A stretch of DNA of 64,000 nucleotides from Acidimicrobiales bacterium (GCA_022452035.1 JAKURV010000012.1:1-64000); one strand, 5' to 3'; positions 1 through 9,131 are shown, numbered from the stretch's first letter. The notes: generated by a model from the sequence alone, not told the origin. Numbers and translations are program-made.

Positions 1-104
1 GAGGCAGACGCAGTGGTGGTTGCCGCCGGTGCAGCGGTTCCGGTGCTACTGCTGCATGCCGAGGCCACGAGCAGCGCAGCGACCGCGACCTCATACTTCT
101 TCAC
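1..104 (-). CDS. Partial lipoprotein (N-terminus only, cut by left edge)
   Basis: A minus-strand reading frame opens with GTG at 104 and stays open to the window edge (about 34 codons). It encodes a classic lipoprotein signal: Met-Lys-Lys, a hydrophobic stretch, then the lipobox LVASAC with Cys at residue 17, followed by a Ser/Thr/Ala-rich linker. Mature function lies outside the window. No Shine-Dalgarno is obvious; instead the start is preceded by the same hairpin leader that precedes the lipoprotein gene starting at 44584. I infer an extracytoplasmic, lipid-anchored product and cannot name its domain. Confidence 0.6.
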   Translation of the reverse strand, partial: MKKYEVAVAALLVASACSSSTGTAAPAATTTASA

Positions 105-147
105 GGTTTGAGTCTGTCATCCCTCCCCCGAGGGGAGGGGGCGACAC
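105..147 (-). promoter_or_regulatory. G/C-rich hairpin leader shared with the lipoprotein gene at 44584
   Basis: Immediately upstream of the GTG at 104 lies TGACAGACTC, preceded on the minus strand by an inverted repeat of CCCTCCCC against GGGGAGGG (121-138). The same decamer and a similar G/C hairpin occur at the same distance from the start codon at 44584. The position suggests a 5' leader or promoter element; its role is unknown. Confidence 0.45.
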
Positions 148-266
148 GGCGCCTTCAGGCATCGATATACGCAGGCCAACTAAGCCCAACAGCCTCGCCG
201 AGAGATTCGCCGTCAAGCACCGGCGGTGGCCCCGTTGGCGGGACGGGCCTGGATTAGTCGCCTGTC

Positions 267-1055
267 CTACAGGATCTGTGACAGGAACAACTTGGTGCGC
301 TCCTCGGTCGGGTTCAAGAAGAACTCCTCCGTCGTGTTCTGTTCAACGATCTGCCCACCCTCCATGAAAATGAGCCGGTCGGCCACCTCCTTGGCGAACC
401 CCATCTCGTGGGTCACCACCATCATGGTCATCCCGGAGAGGGCCAGCGTCTTCATGACGTCCAGCACCTCCTTGATCATCTCCGGGTCAAGCGCTGACGT
501 GGGTTCGTCGAACAGCATGATCCGGGGTTCCATGGCCAGGGCCCGGGCGATGGCCACCCGCTGCTGCTGGCCGCCCGACAACTGGCCCGGGTACTTGTGG
601 GCCTGCTCGGGGATGCCGACGCGCTCCAGCAGGGCCATGGCCTGGGCCTCGGCCTCGGCGCGGGGCTTCTTGCGTACCCAGATAGGGGCCAAGGTCACGT
701 TGTCCAGGATGTTCAGGTGGGGGAACAGGTTGAACATCTGGAACACCATCCCAACCTCGGACCGCACCTTCTCGATGTTGCGCAGGTCGTTGGTGAGTTC
801 CACGTCATCGACAACGATGCGTCCCTCCTGGTGAATCTCGAGGCGGTTGATGCACCGAATCCACGTCGACTTTCCGGAACCCGACGGGCCGAGCACCACC
901 ACGACCTCCTGCTCCTTGATGGTTGTCGACACCTTGTCGAGGGCCTGGAAGTCGCCGTACCACTTCGACACGTCCTCGCACACGATCATGTCGCGGGCTC
1001 CGGACAGGTCCCGGGTCTGGCCACCGGTCGGCTCGGCTGCTGTTGTATCGGTCAT
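267..1055 (-). CDS. aapP: Amino-acid ABC transporter ATP-binding protein (AapP/GlnQ type)
   Basis: This 262-residue ATPase energises polar amino-acid import at the inner face of the membrane. It has Walker [10 protein letters not shown] at residues 56-64, the signature [15 protein letters not shown] near 160, Walker [12 protein letters not shown] and the switch histidine in VVTHEMG. Length fits the family once a 20-residue N-terminal extension is allowed; an internal Met at residue 23 ([12 protein letters not shown]) could be the true start. It is the last gene of the four-gene operon aapJ-aapQ-aapM-aapP, 31 bp after aapM. The subfamily name rests on operon composition; the exact substrate is not determined. 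Confidence 0.93.
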   Translation of the reverse strand: MTDTTAAEPTGGQTRDLSGARDMIVCEDVSKWYGDFQALDKVSTTIKEQEVVVVLGPSGSGKSTWIRCINRLEIHQEGRIVVDDVELTNDLRNIEKVRSEVGMVFQMFNLFPHLNILDNVTLAPIWVRKKPRAEAEAQAMALLERVGIPEQAHKYPGQLSGGQQQRVAIARALAMEPRIMLFDEPTSALDPEMIKEVLDVMKTLALSGMTMMVVTHEMGFAKEVADRLIFMEGGQIVEQNTTEEFFLNPTEERTKLFLSQIL

Positions 1056-1086
1056 GACATCACCTCATAGGCCTCAAGAGAGGCCG

Positions 1087-2925
1087 CTAGCGCTCGCCCA
1101 GCCCGGTGCGCCGCTCGAGGCGCTGGCTGGCCTTGGACATCTGGTAACAGAAGATCCAGTAGATCACGGACACGAAGAGGACGTTCTCCCTGGTGCTGCC
1201 CATGAACTCTGTCTGGCCGGGAATCACGATCCGGCCGATGTAGAGAATGTCGAACACCCCGATGATGGCCAGCAGCGAGGTCTCCTTGAACACCCCGATG
1301 CAGTGCCCCACCAACGGTGGGATGGAAACTCGTAATGCCTGAGGTAGGACGATGAAGATCGTCTTTTGAGCGGTGGTCATGCCGACTGCCTCGGCTGCCT
1401 CGTGCTGTCCCCGGGTTATCGACTGCAGGCCACCCCGTACGTTCTCGGCCAGGTAGGCCGATGAGAACAGGATGTAGCCGATGATGCAGGCGGTGACTTC
1501 GCTTAGGTGCATCCCCCTGGGAAGGAAGAGCGGCACCATGATCGAGAAGAAGATCAGGATCGTGATCAGCGGTACGCCCCGCACAACCTCGATGAACCCG
1601 GTCGCCAACTGCCGGAAGATGGGCATGCTCGACGTGCGAGCCAGGGCCAGGGCAATTCCCAGGGGGAACGAGAACACGATGGTGAAGATGGCAAACATCA
1701 GGGTGATCGAGAAACCACCGATGAAGAAGCCCCCTGGGACCGTGACGGTCGAGGGGGTGTTGACAGCTGTGATCAGCCACGACATCACACCCAGTACGCC
1801 CAACCAGCCGAAGATGTAGCGCCTCCGGGCCCGGGGTCCGCCGCCGAAAGTCGGTGCGGCCAGGGCAAAGACGGCCAGCAAGAGCATGTCGAGTCGCACG
1901 ACCTGTCGCATCGGTGTCAGGAACGTACAGAAGCCGACCACCAGGATCAGCACGGCGACGATTCGACCGGTCTCGCCTGTCGACGGGCGGGTGAGCCACG
2001 AGAGCAGAGCAGCTCCGCCGACTGCGTAGGCGGCGAAGATCGGCAGGTCGGTGCCGACCACGTGGCCCATATCGAAAGACGGGTCCCGCAGCACCAGGTA
2101 GATGAGCACGAGCGGCGCTAGGAGCCACAGCACCAGGAGGGTGACCCGGGTCGGATTGATCGGCAGGCGATCCCGCATCAGGCGTCCCGCGAAGTACGCC
2201 GCCACGACGACGAGCAGCATGATCGTCCACGGCAACTTGGTGGTCAGCGCCACCGTGCCCGGTTCGGCCAACACCCTCGGTACGCGCTTCGCGATGTAGG
2301 TGTGGTGGCCGTAGGGGACCACCCACAACGAGGCCACCAGCCCGGCCAGGGTGACCACCAACACCGTCAGCGAACTGACCGTTCGTTCGTCTTCGCCTCT
2401 GCCGGCGAAGCGACGGATGGCCTCGCCGACGGCAGCCACGGCCAGCGCGGCGGCCAGCCACTGGACGGTGGCCGAGGCGCTGAACGGAGCGAGAAGGGCA
2501 AGGAGGGCGAGGAGGGCGCCGGTGGCCAGGAGCTTGCGTCCGAGCCCCGCTACCGGCACCGTCGAGCCGGCCCGCCATACAGCCATCGACATGCCGGTGA
2601 GGATCAGGATGACAGCGACGCAGAACCAGACTCGGATGTACTGCTCATCGGGGTAGGCCCGGGTCATGAACAGCTGCATGTTGGTGGCCGTGCCGTCCCA
2701 CTGGCGGACCGGATTGAAGATGAACGACAGGAAGCCCCGGAAGACAGCCAACAGGATGATCGTGGTGACGACGGTCAGCACAGAGTTGAAGGGGCTCGAG
2801 AAGAGGTTCTCCTTCACCCACTCACGCGGCGCCAATTTCGGGATTTCGGGCGGCGCGGACAGAGGCGCATGTGCCGTCGCTGCGACCATGGAAGGTGTCG
2901 AGACATGACTCGAAATTTCCGACAT
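1087..2925 (-). CDS. aapM: Amino-acid ABC transporter permease (AapM-like, oversized)
   Basis: Membrane permease of 612 residues. The C-terminal half carries the HisMQ-type permease domain with the EAA loop (EAAEAVGMTTAQ, then VLPQALR) near residue 500. The first ~380 residues hold many hydrophobic segments, far more than the roughly 400-residue AapM of proteobacteria. Its ATG directly follows the TAG of aapQ with no gap, so the two are probably translationally coupled. It should pair with AapQ and AapP to import amino acids bound by the lipoprotein AapJ. The N-terminal expansion is the odd point and may be a lineage-specific membrane domain. Confidence 0.88.
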   Translation of the reverse strand: MSEISSHVSTPSMVAATAHAPLSAPPEIPKLAPREWVKENLFSSPFNSVLTVVTTIILLAVFRGFLSFIFNPVRQWDGTATNMQLFMTRAYPDEQYIRVWFCVAVILILTGMSMAVWRAGSTVPVAGLGRKLLATGALLALLALLAPFSASATVQWLAAALAVAAVGEAIRRFAGRGEDERTVSSLTVLVVTLAGLVASLWVVPYGHHTYIAKRVPRVLAEPGTVALTTKLPWTIMLLVVVAAYFAGRLMRDRLPINPTRVTLLVLWLLAPLVLIYLVLRDPSFDMGHVVGTDLPIFAAYAVGGAALLSWLTRPSTGETGRIVAVLILVVGFCTFLTPMRQVVRLDMLLLAVFALAAPTFGGGPRARRRYIFGWLGVLGVMSWLITAVNTPSTVTVPGGFFIGGFSITLMFAIFTIVFSFPLGIALALARTSSMPIFRQLATGFIEVVRGVPLITILIFFSIMVPLFLPRGMHLSEVTACIIGYILFSSAYLAENVRGGLQSITRGQHEAAEAVGMTTAQKTIFIVLPQALRVSIPPLVGHCIGVFKETSLLAIIGVFDILYIGRIVIPGQTEFMGSTRENVLFVSVIYWIFCYQMSKASQRLERRTGLGER

Positions 2926-4452
2926 CTACCGCTCCACCAGTTTCATTCGGACGTTGAACCAGTTGACGACCACCGAGATGGTCAGCGAACAGCTCAGGTA
3001 GAAGAGCATCCAGATGGCCACCACGGGCAGCGTCCTGCCGGTCTGGTTGAACACCGTGGTGCCGACCTGGACCATGTCGCTCATGCCGACGGCGACGGCC
3101 AGCGAGGTGTTCTTGGTCAGGTTCAGGTACTGGTTGCCGGTCGGGGGCAGGATGACCCGGAGGGCCTGGGGGAGCACCACGTGGCGGAGGATCTGTCCGC
3201 GGCGGAGGCCGACGGCCTTGGCCGCCTCGGTTTGGCCCTTGGGTACGGCCAGGATGCCGCCTCGGACGTTTTCGCCGATGAAGGCAGACGTGTAGAACAC
3301 GACAGCGAAGAACACCGAGGCGAAGCCGATCGACATGGTCAGACCGTTTTTCCCGTAGTTCGGGAACTTGCCCTTCTGGACGATGTCGGGGCGCATGGCG
3401 TCGAATGGGCGGGCTGCACCGTCGACGTTGAACTTGTCAGCCATAACTTCGAACAGGTCGCGGCCGCTGTTGAGGGTCCACGCCGAAAGGCCGGACCAGC
3501 GGATCACCAGGAAGACGACGGCCAGTGAGGCCACGGCGGTAAAGGCAATCCGGAACCAGTCGTCGTCGGTGAGCGACAGGTGTCCGCGGGCACTGCGGTG
3601 ATCGGAAACGAAACGGCGGATCCAAACGGTGGCTCCGCCGACAGCGATGGCGGAGAACAGCAGTTGTGGGAAAGCGTTGGGAAGCGAGTCGAGTAGGTCG
3701 GCGACAGCGCTGAAAACGGAGCCCAGCCAGGAGAACGCAGGGTGGACGAACAGGCCGATCAGCCCGAACAGGCCGATCGTTCCGAGCGCCCACAGGATCG
3801 GCGAGGCGTTGGCACCGGTTTCGTCCTGGATCCGTTGACGGTGACGACGGACGAGGTGAGCGGCCGCTGCACCAATGAGCACGACGACCGCCCACTGGTA
3901 GAAACCATCGGCGATGTGGACGCGGGGCATCGAGATGCCCTTGTTGGAGACGTGGAGCCAGCCGTTGATGGGGCCGGTTTCGTGGCCGAGCTTGGGAAAC
4001 GCGGCTGTCATAGCTGAGTAGTAGAGGATCATCTGCACCAGCAGCGGAATGTTCCGCAAAACCTCGACCCACCCGGAGGCGATGCGGCGGACCAGCCAGT
4101 TGTCAGACAGGCGGGCCAGGCCGACGATCACGCCCAGGATCGTGGCAAAGAAAATGCCGGCAATGGACAGACGCAGGGTGTTGACCATGGCGGCCCAGAG
4201 GGCCCGTCCACCGGTGTTGGGGTGGGTGTCGATTCCCTCACTGATCTGAATGTCGACGGGGCGTTCAAGGAAGTCGAAGTCGGTGTTGATGTTCCGTGCC
4301 CGAAGGTTGTCCCCGGCCTGATTAGCCAGGAACCACATGGCGCTGAGCACCACGAACAGCAGGAAAACCTGTGTCACCCACTTGAGGACGATGACGTCGC
4401 GCCACAGCGGTACTCGCTGGGATACCCGCTCTTGGGTGGTGGTATCCGTCAT
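2926..4452 (-). CDS. aapQ: Amino-acid ABC transporter permease (AapQ-like)
   Basis: This 508-residue permease has a first transmembrane helix near residues 30-45, a periplasmic stretch, then HisMQ permease helices interrupted by a ~150-residue hydrophobic insertion. The EAA loop (EAAKAVGLRRGQ followed by VLPQALRVILPP) lies near residue 420. It is longer than the usual ~400 residues for AapQ. It is separated from aapJ by 172 bp containing a strong stem-loop at 4561-4600, which may set a lower level of permease than binding protein. Function as the partner of AapM is known for the family; amino-acid specificity is not shown by sequence. Confidence 0.88.
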   Translation of the reverse strand: MTDTTTQERVSQRVPLWRDVIVLKWVTQVFLLFVVLSAMWFLANQAGDNLRARNINTDFDFLERPVDIQISEGIDTHPNTGGRALWAAMVNTLRLSIAGIFFATILGVIVGLARLSDNWLVRRIASGWVEVLRNIPLLVQMILYYSAMTAAFPKLGHETGPINGWLHVSNKGISMPRVHIADGFYQWAVVVLIGAAAAHLVRRHRQRIQDETGANASPILWALGTIGLFGLIGLFVHPAFSWLGSVFSAVADLLDSLPNAFPQLLFSAIAVGGATVWIRRFVSDHRSARGHLSLTDDDWFRIAFTAVASLAVVFLVIRWSGLSAWTLNSGRDLFEVMADKFNVDGAARPFDAMRPDIVQKGKFPNYGKNGLTMSIGFASVFFAVVFYTSAFIGENVRGGILAVPKGQTEAAKAVGLRRGQILRHVVLPQALRVILPPTGNQYLNLTKNTSLAVAVGMSDMVQVGTTVFNQTGRTLPVVAIWMLFYLSCSLTISVVVNWFNVRMKLVER

Positions 4453-4560
4453 CGTTGACTTTGGCTCAGATCGTGGGCTGGCGGATTAGGAAGACGTCTC
4501 TGGAAAGAGTCTCAGACAGTGGACAGTATCCGCGGGCCGGAGCGGCCCTTGACGCGAACA

Positions 4561-4600
4561 ATCCCGGGGCCCGGGAGCTGGCGCCCCCGAACCCCGGGAT
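4561..4600 (-). terminator. Stem-loop between aapJ and aapQ (attenuator-like)
   Basis: A perfect 9-bp inverted repeat, ATCCCGGGG against CCCCGGGAT, with a 22-base G/C-rich loop, sits between the aapJ stop and the aapQ start. There is no T-tract. In transporter operons such structures commonly protect the binding-protein mRNA or partly stop transcription; that role here is inferred. Confidence 0.55.
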
Positions 4601-4624
4601 CATCGATTACGTCAGTTCGCCTAC

Positions 4625-5722
4625 TTAGCGGGCCGGCGGGGAGTAGATCAGGCCCCCGTCCAACCATCCGGCGTTGGCGCTGCCCTCGCGGTACAGGCCG
4701 ACCGGGTTCAGGTTGCGGTCGTAGACCTCGCCGTAGCTTCCGACCTGCTTGATCACCTGGTGGAAGGCGTCGGCGGCCAGACCCATACCGGTCTGGAGTT
4801 CACCATCGCCGCCGCACAGGCGTGAGACCTCGGCCTCGGCCTCGGCGCACGTGGCATCCACGTTGGCGGAGGTGACGCCGTACTCGTCCATGATGATCAT
4901 GGCGTACACGGTCCAGTTGACGGCATCGGCCCAGGCCGAGTCGTTCTGGCCGTACGTCGGGCCGAGCGGCTCCTTGGAGATCGGAGTAGCCGGGAAGATC
5001 ACCCACTCCTGATCGGCGGGCATCTGCTTGGCCTTACGGCCCACGAGTGCCGAACCATCGGTGGTGGTGATGTCACAGCCACCGGCGATGAAGGTCTCGT
5101 AAACCTCGTCGCTCGTCTCGAAGCCGAGCAGCGTGATATCGGCACCGGCCAACAGGGCGGCCTCGGCGATGTTCTTCTCCGTGGTCGTTCCGACGTTGGT
5201 GCACACTATGGAACCGTCGATGTCGGCGACCTGGCTGGATCCCGAGAAGCCATCGCTGACTCGGGCCATCAACTGCTGGCCGTCGTAGTAGGTGGTGGGA
5301 CCGAAGTCCATGCCCACCGAGCTGTCACGGCTCTGGGTCCATGTGGTGTTACGCATGAGCACGTCCACGTCGCCGGTCTGAACAGCGGTGAAGCGCTCCG
5401 AGGCCGTCAGAGCCACGAAGTTCACGGCTCCAGCGTCGCCAAGGACGGCGGCAGCTACTGCCCGACAGAAGTCGGCGTCAATACCGGTTACCGAGCCATC
5501 AGCCTGGGTTTCGGAGAACGCCACGGCCGAGCCGCTGACTCCGCAGTTCAGGGTGCCACGGGCCTGGACGGCGTCCAGGAGACTGCCGGACGCGACAACT
5601 TCGACCTCTGCGGCCGTAGTGGCCGGTGCAGCTGGTGCGTCGTCGCTGTCGCTACCGCAGGCTGCGGCGACGACACCGATGGTCAGGAATAGGGCGAGAA
5701 GCCTGAGAAGCTTGCTCTTCAT
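4625..5722 (-). CDS. aapJ: Amino-acid ABC transporter substrate-binding lipoprotein (AapJ-like)
   Basis: This 365-residue extracytoplasmic solute-binding protein family 3 member begins with a lipoprotein signal whose lipobox ends VAAAC at Cys22, then a Ser/Asp/Ala/Thr linker. The mature part starts with the AapJ-typical VQARGTLNCGVSG and includes GIDADFCRAVAAAVLGD. A strong Shine-Dalgarno (GGAGGGGG) lies 8 bases before the ATG. It is the first gene of the transporter operon and should deliver amino acids to AapQM. The upstream 250 bp contain tandem direct repeats (5837-5883) that may control it. Confidence 0.93.
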   Translation of the reverse strand: MKSKLLRLLALFLTIGVVAAACGSDSDDAPAAPATTAAEVEVVASGSLLDAVQARGTLNCGVSGSAVAFSETQADGSVTGIDADFCRAVAAAVLGDAGAVNFVALTASERFTAVQTGDVDVLMRNTTWTQSRDSSVGMDFGPTTYYDGQQLMARVSDGFSGSSQVADIDGSIVCTNVGTTTEKNIAEAALLAGADITLLGFETSDEVYETFIAGGCDITTTDGSALVGRKAKQMPADQEWVIFPATPISKEPLGPTYGQNDSAWADAVNWTVYAMIIMDEYGVTSANVDATCAEAEAEVSRLCGGDGELQTGMGLAADAFHQVIKQVGSYGEVYDRNLNPVGLYREGSANAGWLDGGLIYSPPAR

Positions 5723-5836
5723 AAATTGAACCCCCTCCGGTTCATGGTTCCCGGGGGGGCGTGATCCCGCCGCCCACGGGTGCCACCCATCGTTGGGCGG
5801 CCCCGCGAGGGTATTTGGCTTCAGTCACCCGGGCAA

Positions 5837-5883
5837 CCCGGGCTATGCAATTCCCGGATACCCGGCTATGCAAATTCCGGATA
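5837..5883. repeat. Two tandem ~23-bp direct repeats upstream of aapJ
   Basis: Units at 5837-5860 and 5861-5883 share GGCTATGCAA and a CCGGATA end, differing by small indels. They lie about 115-160 bp before the aapJ start in an otherwise gene-free 257-bp gap. Tandem near-identical sites in a promoter region suggest binding sites for a regulator, but no known operator is recognised. Confidence 0.55.
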
Positions 5884-5979
5884 TACGGCGTCGTTCCCGA
5901 GTAATTCGGCCTCGTAATAGACGGCCTAGCAGGGAATCTGGTTCTGGAATTCCCACCTCGGCTCCACTCAACGTAGGGC

Positions 5980-6492
5980 CTAACCGGCCAACACCACCTC
6001 GTCCATCAGGCCGGTGGACACGCTGTAGACGAAACCACGAATGTGGTCCTTGTAGAGCAGGAACGGGGACTGGTGGAGGCGCTGCATCGATAGGCGGACG
6101 CTGTCGTGAGGGTCAGTGAACGCTTCCAACGCCCACGAGGGAGCCTCTCCGACCTCGTTGAGTAGTTGGGTCCGGAACTCTTCCTCGACGATCCGTTCCA
6201 GGCCGCAGTCGGTGTGGTGTACGAGCACGACCTCTCGGGTCTTCAGGAACCGCTGGGACAGGCACAGCGACCGGATGACGTCGTCGGTGATCACGCCACC
6301 GGCATTACGGATCACGTGGGCCTCGCCGTGGCCGAGGCCTAGTAACTGGAAGATGTCCATCCGGGAGTCCATACAGGCCACGACGGTCACGTGACGGGTC
6401 GGTTCGACCTGGAGGTCGGCGTCGGCAAAGTCGACGGCGAACGCCCGGTTAGCTGCCACGAACTCGTCGGCGATCGGGAAGTGGTCGGTCAT
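5980..6492 (-). CDS. Beta-class carbonic anhydrase
   Basis: A 170-residue cytoplasmic enzyme that hydrates CO2 to bicarbonate. The beta-class zinc site is complete: Cys40 in ACMDSRMD (with the Asp42/Arg44 dyad), then His93 and Cys96 in HHTDCG. The NAGG motif after the first cysteine (RNAGGV) is also typical. The length matches the small actinobacterial form. It stands alone on the minus strand, 103 bp downstream of a membrane-protein gene, with no neighbour clarifying its use. A gamma-class enzyme homologue is encoded at 26031. Confidence 0.93.
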   Translation of the reverse strand: MTDHFPIADEFVAANRAFAVDFADADLQVEPTRHVTVVACMDSRMDIFQLLGLGHGEAHVIRNAGGVITDDVIRSLCLSQRFLKTREVVLVHHTDCGLERIVEEEFRTQLLNEVGEAPSWALEAFTDPHDSVRLSMQRLHQSPFLLYKDHIRGFVYSVSTGLMDEVVLAG

Positions 6493-6595
6493 GGCAGGTG
6501 TGTCACGGATCGGATGGGGCGACTACCAGCCAGCCGTTTCTGGCCGGTCGCCCGAACCCCAAGGATGCCATGGTCGGCGCCCCAAGTGTGGCGGG

Positions 6596-7153
6596 TCAGT
6601 TTCGCCGGTTCAGCAATGCTGCCGTCACGGCGGCGCCCAGGACACCCCCGGACGTGGAGAGCACCAGGTCGCCCACGGTGTCGTCGTAGGTCAACTGCAG
6701 GCCGGTGGTTCCCATTTCTTGGACGATCCACTCCACGGCCTCCCAGGCGATGATGGCCATGGCCCCGAAGCCGGAGCCCAACAGGACCAGGTTCCACCGG
6801 GCCAGTCCTTGTGACGCCACGAGGAGCACCAGGGCGGCTACCAGGAAGGTCCAGTTGGCGAAGTGGAGGATGTCGTCGAACTGCTCGAAGGTGTCGTAAA
6901 GGTTCACCAGATTTCCCGACAGATCCAAGACGAACGGGGTGACCAGCAGGGCGTCGGCCAGGTAGGGGTACCGGTCCCGCCGACCCCGAAGGGCCCAGAT
7001 AACTGGTACCACTAGGGCCGACAGGGGATAGCCGACGCACCGTTCGGGCCAGCCCTTGCCGGCCACTCCGGGAATGTCCGGGAATAACAGGCCAGTCAGG
7101 AGGGTTGCCGCAAGGGCGCCCTTGACCACCCACATGAGGTGTCGCTCATTCAC
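6596..7153 (-). CDS. Multi-pass membrane protein, DUF2238-like
   Basis: Start chosen at the GTG at 7153 because GGGAGG precedes it by 6 bases and because the upstream in-frame residues are shadow coding of the neighbouring ligase gene. The 185-residue product has about six hydrophobic segments. Conserved polar positions inside them include FDDILHF near 105, WEAVEWIVQ near 145 and YDDTVGDLVLSTSGG near 160. This pattern of acidic and His residues within helices resembles the DUF2238 (YjdF) family, whose function is unknown. It follows the acyl-CoA ligase gene by 34 bp and may be co-transcribed with it. Confidence 0.6.
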   Translation of the reverse strand: MNERHLMWVVKGALAATLLTGLLFPDIPGVAGKGWPERCVGYPLSALVVPVIWALRGRRDRYPYLADALLVTPFVLDLSGNLVNLYDTFEQFDDILHFANWTFLVAALVLLVASQGLARWNLVLLGSGFGAMAIIAWEAVEWIVQEMGTTGLQLTYDDTVGDLVLSTSGGVLGAAVTAALLNRRN

Positions 7154-7187
7154 CGGATACCTCCCGGTCCGACCGGTCTGTATCCGG

Positions 7188-8720
7188 CTAGTTGATTTGC
7201 TTCTCCATACCCACCCAGTAGGGGGCGCGCAGTTTGAACTTCTGCAACTTGCCGGTAGCCGTCCGGGACAGTTCCTCGCGAAACTCCACCGATGTGGGGC
7301 ACTTGAAGTGGGCCAGAGATTCTCGACAGTGGTCAATCAGGGCCCGCTCGTCGACCGACTCCCCGTCGGCCAGCACGACCAGGGCCTTGATCGTCTCACC
7401 CCACTTCTCGTCGGGCACGCCGATCACCGCCACCTCAGCGACCGCTGGGTGCGAGAACAGGGTGTCTTCCACCTCAATCGACGACACGTTCTCGCCACCT
7501 GAGATGATCACGTCTTTTTTACGGTCGGTGATCGTGGCGTACCCCGCCTCGTCGATCACCCCGCCGTCTCCGGTGTGAAACCAGTCGTCGGCCAGTGCTT
7601 CGGCGGTGGCGTCCGGTTGGTCCCAGTAGCTCTTCAGCACGTGGTTGGTTCGGGCCAGCAACTCGCCCTCCGGCGAGGTCGACATGGACACACCGAGAGC
7701 CGGTGCCCCGGCTCGTGACAGGCGGGCCGCCCGTTCAGCTGGGGTGTCGTCGTCCCACTCGGCCCGTGAACGGTTCATGGTCAACAGCGGGGCGGTCTCG
7801 GTCAGTCCGTAGATCTGGATGAACTCCCAACCCAACTCGACTTCAACCCGCTCGATTGTTCGGGTGGGAGGCGGTGCTCCGGCCACCACAATTCGCATGC
7901 GTCCCGATCCGGGGATCTCGCCGTCCCAGTCTGCCGCCGCGTCCAGCACGGCGGCGATGACCGCCGGGGCGCCACACAGGAGGGTCACCCCGTGCTGCTC
8001 GATGCGTCGGAGGATCTCGGGTCCGTCGACCTTGCGGAGCACGATGTGCTTGCCGCCCATGCCAGTCATTGCGTACGGCATGCCCCAGCCGTTGCAGTGG
8101 AACATGGGCAGGGTGTGGAGGTAGACGTCCCGGTCGTTCACACCCGATTGCCATCCGAACACGGCGGCGTTCAGCCACAGGTTCCGGTGGGTCATCTCGA
8201 CGCCCTTCGGGCGGGCCGTAGTGCCGCTTGTGTAGTTGATGGTGGCGGTGGCGTCCTCGTCCGGGGTCCATGGTCGGGGTTCGACCCCTTCGAGGAACAG
8301 CGAGTCCGACTCGTTGCCGGCCAACAGACGGTGCTTCACCTTCACGCCACCCAGGTCGGTCTCCAACTCTGGGTCCATGAGAAGAACTTCGGCTCCCGAG
8401 TGGTCCACGATGTACTGGACCTCCTCGGCGTTAAGGCGGAAGTTGACCGGTACCCCGACCCGTCCGAAGGCACTCGTTCCATAGAGGAACACCAGCATTC
8501 GTGCTGAGTTGTGGCTGACCATGGCCACCCGCGCTCCGATGTCGAGGCCCATGGCGTCCAGGCCCGCGGCCATGGCCCGTGCCAACTCGGCGGTCCGTGC
8601 GTAGGTGAGGTCGGGGAGTGCTGGGGCAACCTGGTCGGGCTCGTCGATAATGGCGACCCGGTCTCCGTAGACGACCTCGGCCCGGCGCAGGTGGTCGGCA
8701 ACGGTCAGCGGGATTTTCAT
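7188..8720 (-). CDS. AMP-forming acyl-CoA synthetase
   Basis: This 510-residue member of the ANL superfamily activates a carboxylic acid to acyl-AMP and then acyl-CoA. The P-loop-like TSGTTARPKG lies near residue 165, the adenylate motif IYGLTETAPLL near 305, the TGDGG segment near 385 and the C-terminal catalytic lysine region TATGKLQKFKLR at the end. The ATG at 8720 is preceded by AGGAGG at good spacing, so an upstream extension was discarded. Substrate chain length cannot be read from the sequence. It is divergent from the chorismate mutase gene. Confidence 0.88.
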   Translation of the reverse strand: MKIPLTVADHLRRAEVVYGDRVAIIDEPDQVAPALPDLTYARTAELARAMAAGLDAMGLDIGARVAMVSHNSARMLVFLYGTSAFGRVGVPVNFRLNAEEVQYIVDHSGAEVLLMDPELETDLGGVKVKHRLLAGNESDSLFLEGVEPRPWTPDEDATATINYTSGTTARPKGVEMTHRNLWLNAAVFGWQSGVNDRDVYLHTLPMFHCNGWGMPYAMTGMGGKHIVLRKVDGPEILRRIEQHGVTLLCGAPAVIAAVLDAAADWDGEIPGSGRMRIVVAGAPPPTRTIERVEVELGWEFIQIYGLTETAPLLTMNRSRAEWDDDTPAERAARLSRAGAPALGVSMSTSPEGELLARTNHVLKSYWDQPDATAEALADDWFHTGDGGVIDEAGYATITDRKKDVIISGGENVSSIEVEDTLFSHPAVAEVAVIGVPDEKWGETIKALVVLADGESVDERALIDHCRESLAHFKCPTSVEFREELSRTATGKLQKFKLRAPYWVGMEKQIN

Positions 8721-8821
8721 GGGCGGCCTCCTGTCGGGTTCCCGCAATGTATTGACGACGGGACGGCTGACAATAGTTCTCGTCCCTCAGGCACCTCGTC
8801 TCAGGGCATACGCTCCCACCG

Positions 8822-9109
8822 GTGGAAGACGACGAGGTTCTGGACGGGTACCGGACGAGCATCGACAACATCGACGCCGCCTTGATCCACCTACTAGCCG
8901 AGCGGTTCAAGGTGACCCGCATGGTGGGGGCTCACAAGGCGGCGGCTGGCATGGCGCCGGCTGATCCCGACCGGGAGGCCGAGCAGGTGCAGCGAATGCG
9001 GGATCTGGGAGAGGCGGCGGGCCTGGATCCGGTGTTTAGCGAGAAGTTTCTGCGATTCGTGATCGACGAGGTGATCCGCCACCACGAGCGGGCAGGGAAC
9101 GGGGGCTGA
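8822..9109 (+). CDS. Chorismate mutase, AroQ type
   Basis: A 95-residue all-helical protein starting at GTG. It matches the AroQ fold: helix 1 with the acidic DNIDAALIHLLAERFKVTRMVGAHKA segment (Arg in LAERF and Lys in HKA as predicted active-site residues), the PDREAEQVQRM turn, and a final helix FLRFVIDEVIRHH. It would convert chorismate to prephenate for Phe/Tyr synthesis. Length fits a stand-alone mutase rather than a fused regulator. It ends convergently against the diiron-protein gene, with a hairpin containing both stop codons. Confidence 0.82.
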   Translation: MEDDEVLDGYRTSIDNIDAALIHLLAERFKVTRMVGAHKAAAGMAPADPDREAEQVQRMRDLGEAAGLDPVFSEKFLRFVIDEVIRHHERAGNGG

Positions 9110-9131
9110 CTCCCTGGCCGGGGTTCAGCCC
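9103..9131. terminator. Bidirectional hairpin containing both convergent stop codons
   Basis: GGGCTGA (9103-9109) pairs perfectly with TCAGCCC (9125-9131) around a 15-base loop. The chorismate mutase TGA and the opposite-strand TGA both lie in the stem. Its position suits a bidirectional terminator, though there is no T-run. Confidence 0.5.

Noticed and set aside
1052-2578. Long alternative-frame reading over the aapM gene (508 codons)
   Set aside because: Arg/His/Gly-rich shadow translation of the permease gene, no domain, no ribosome site.
2302-3528. 408-codon plus-strand reading over aapM and aapQ
   Set aside because: Antisense to two clear permease genes and compositionally typical of high-GC shadow frames.
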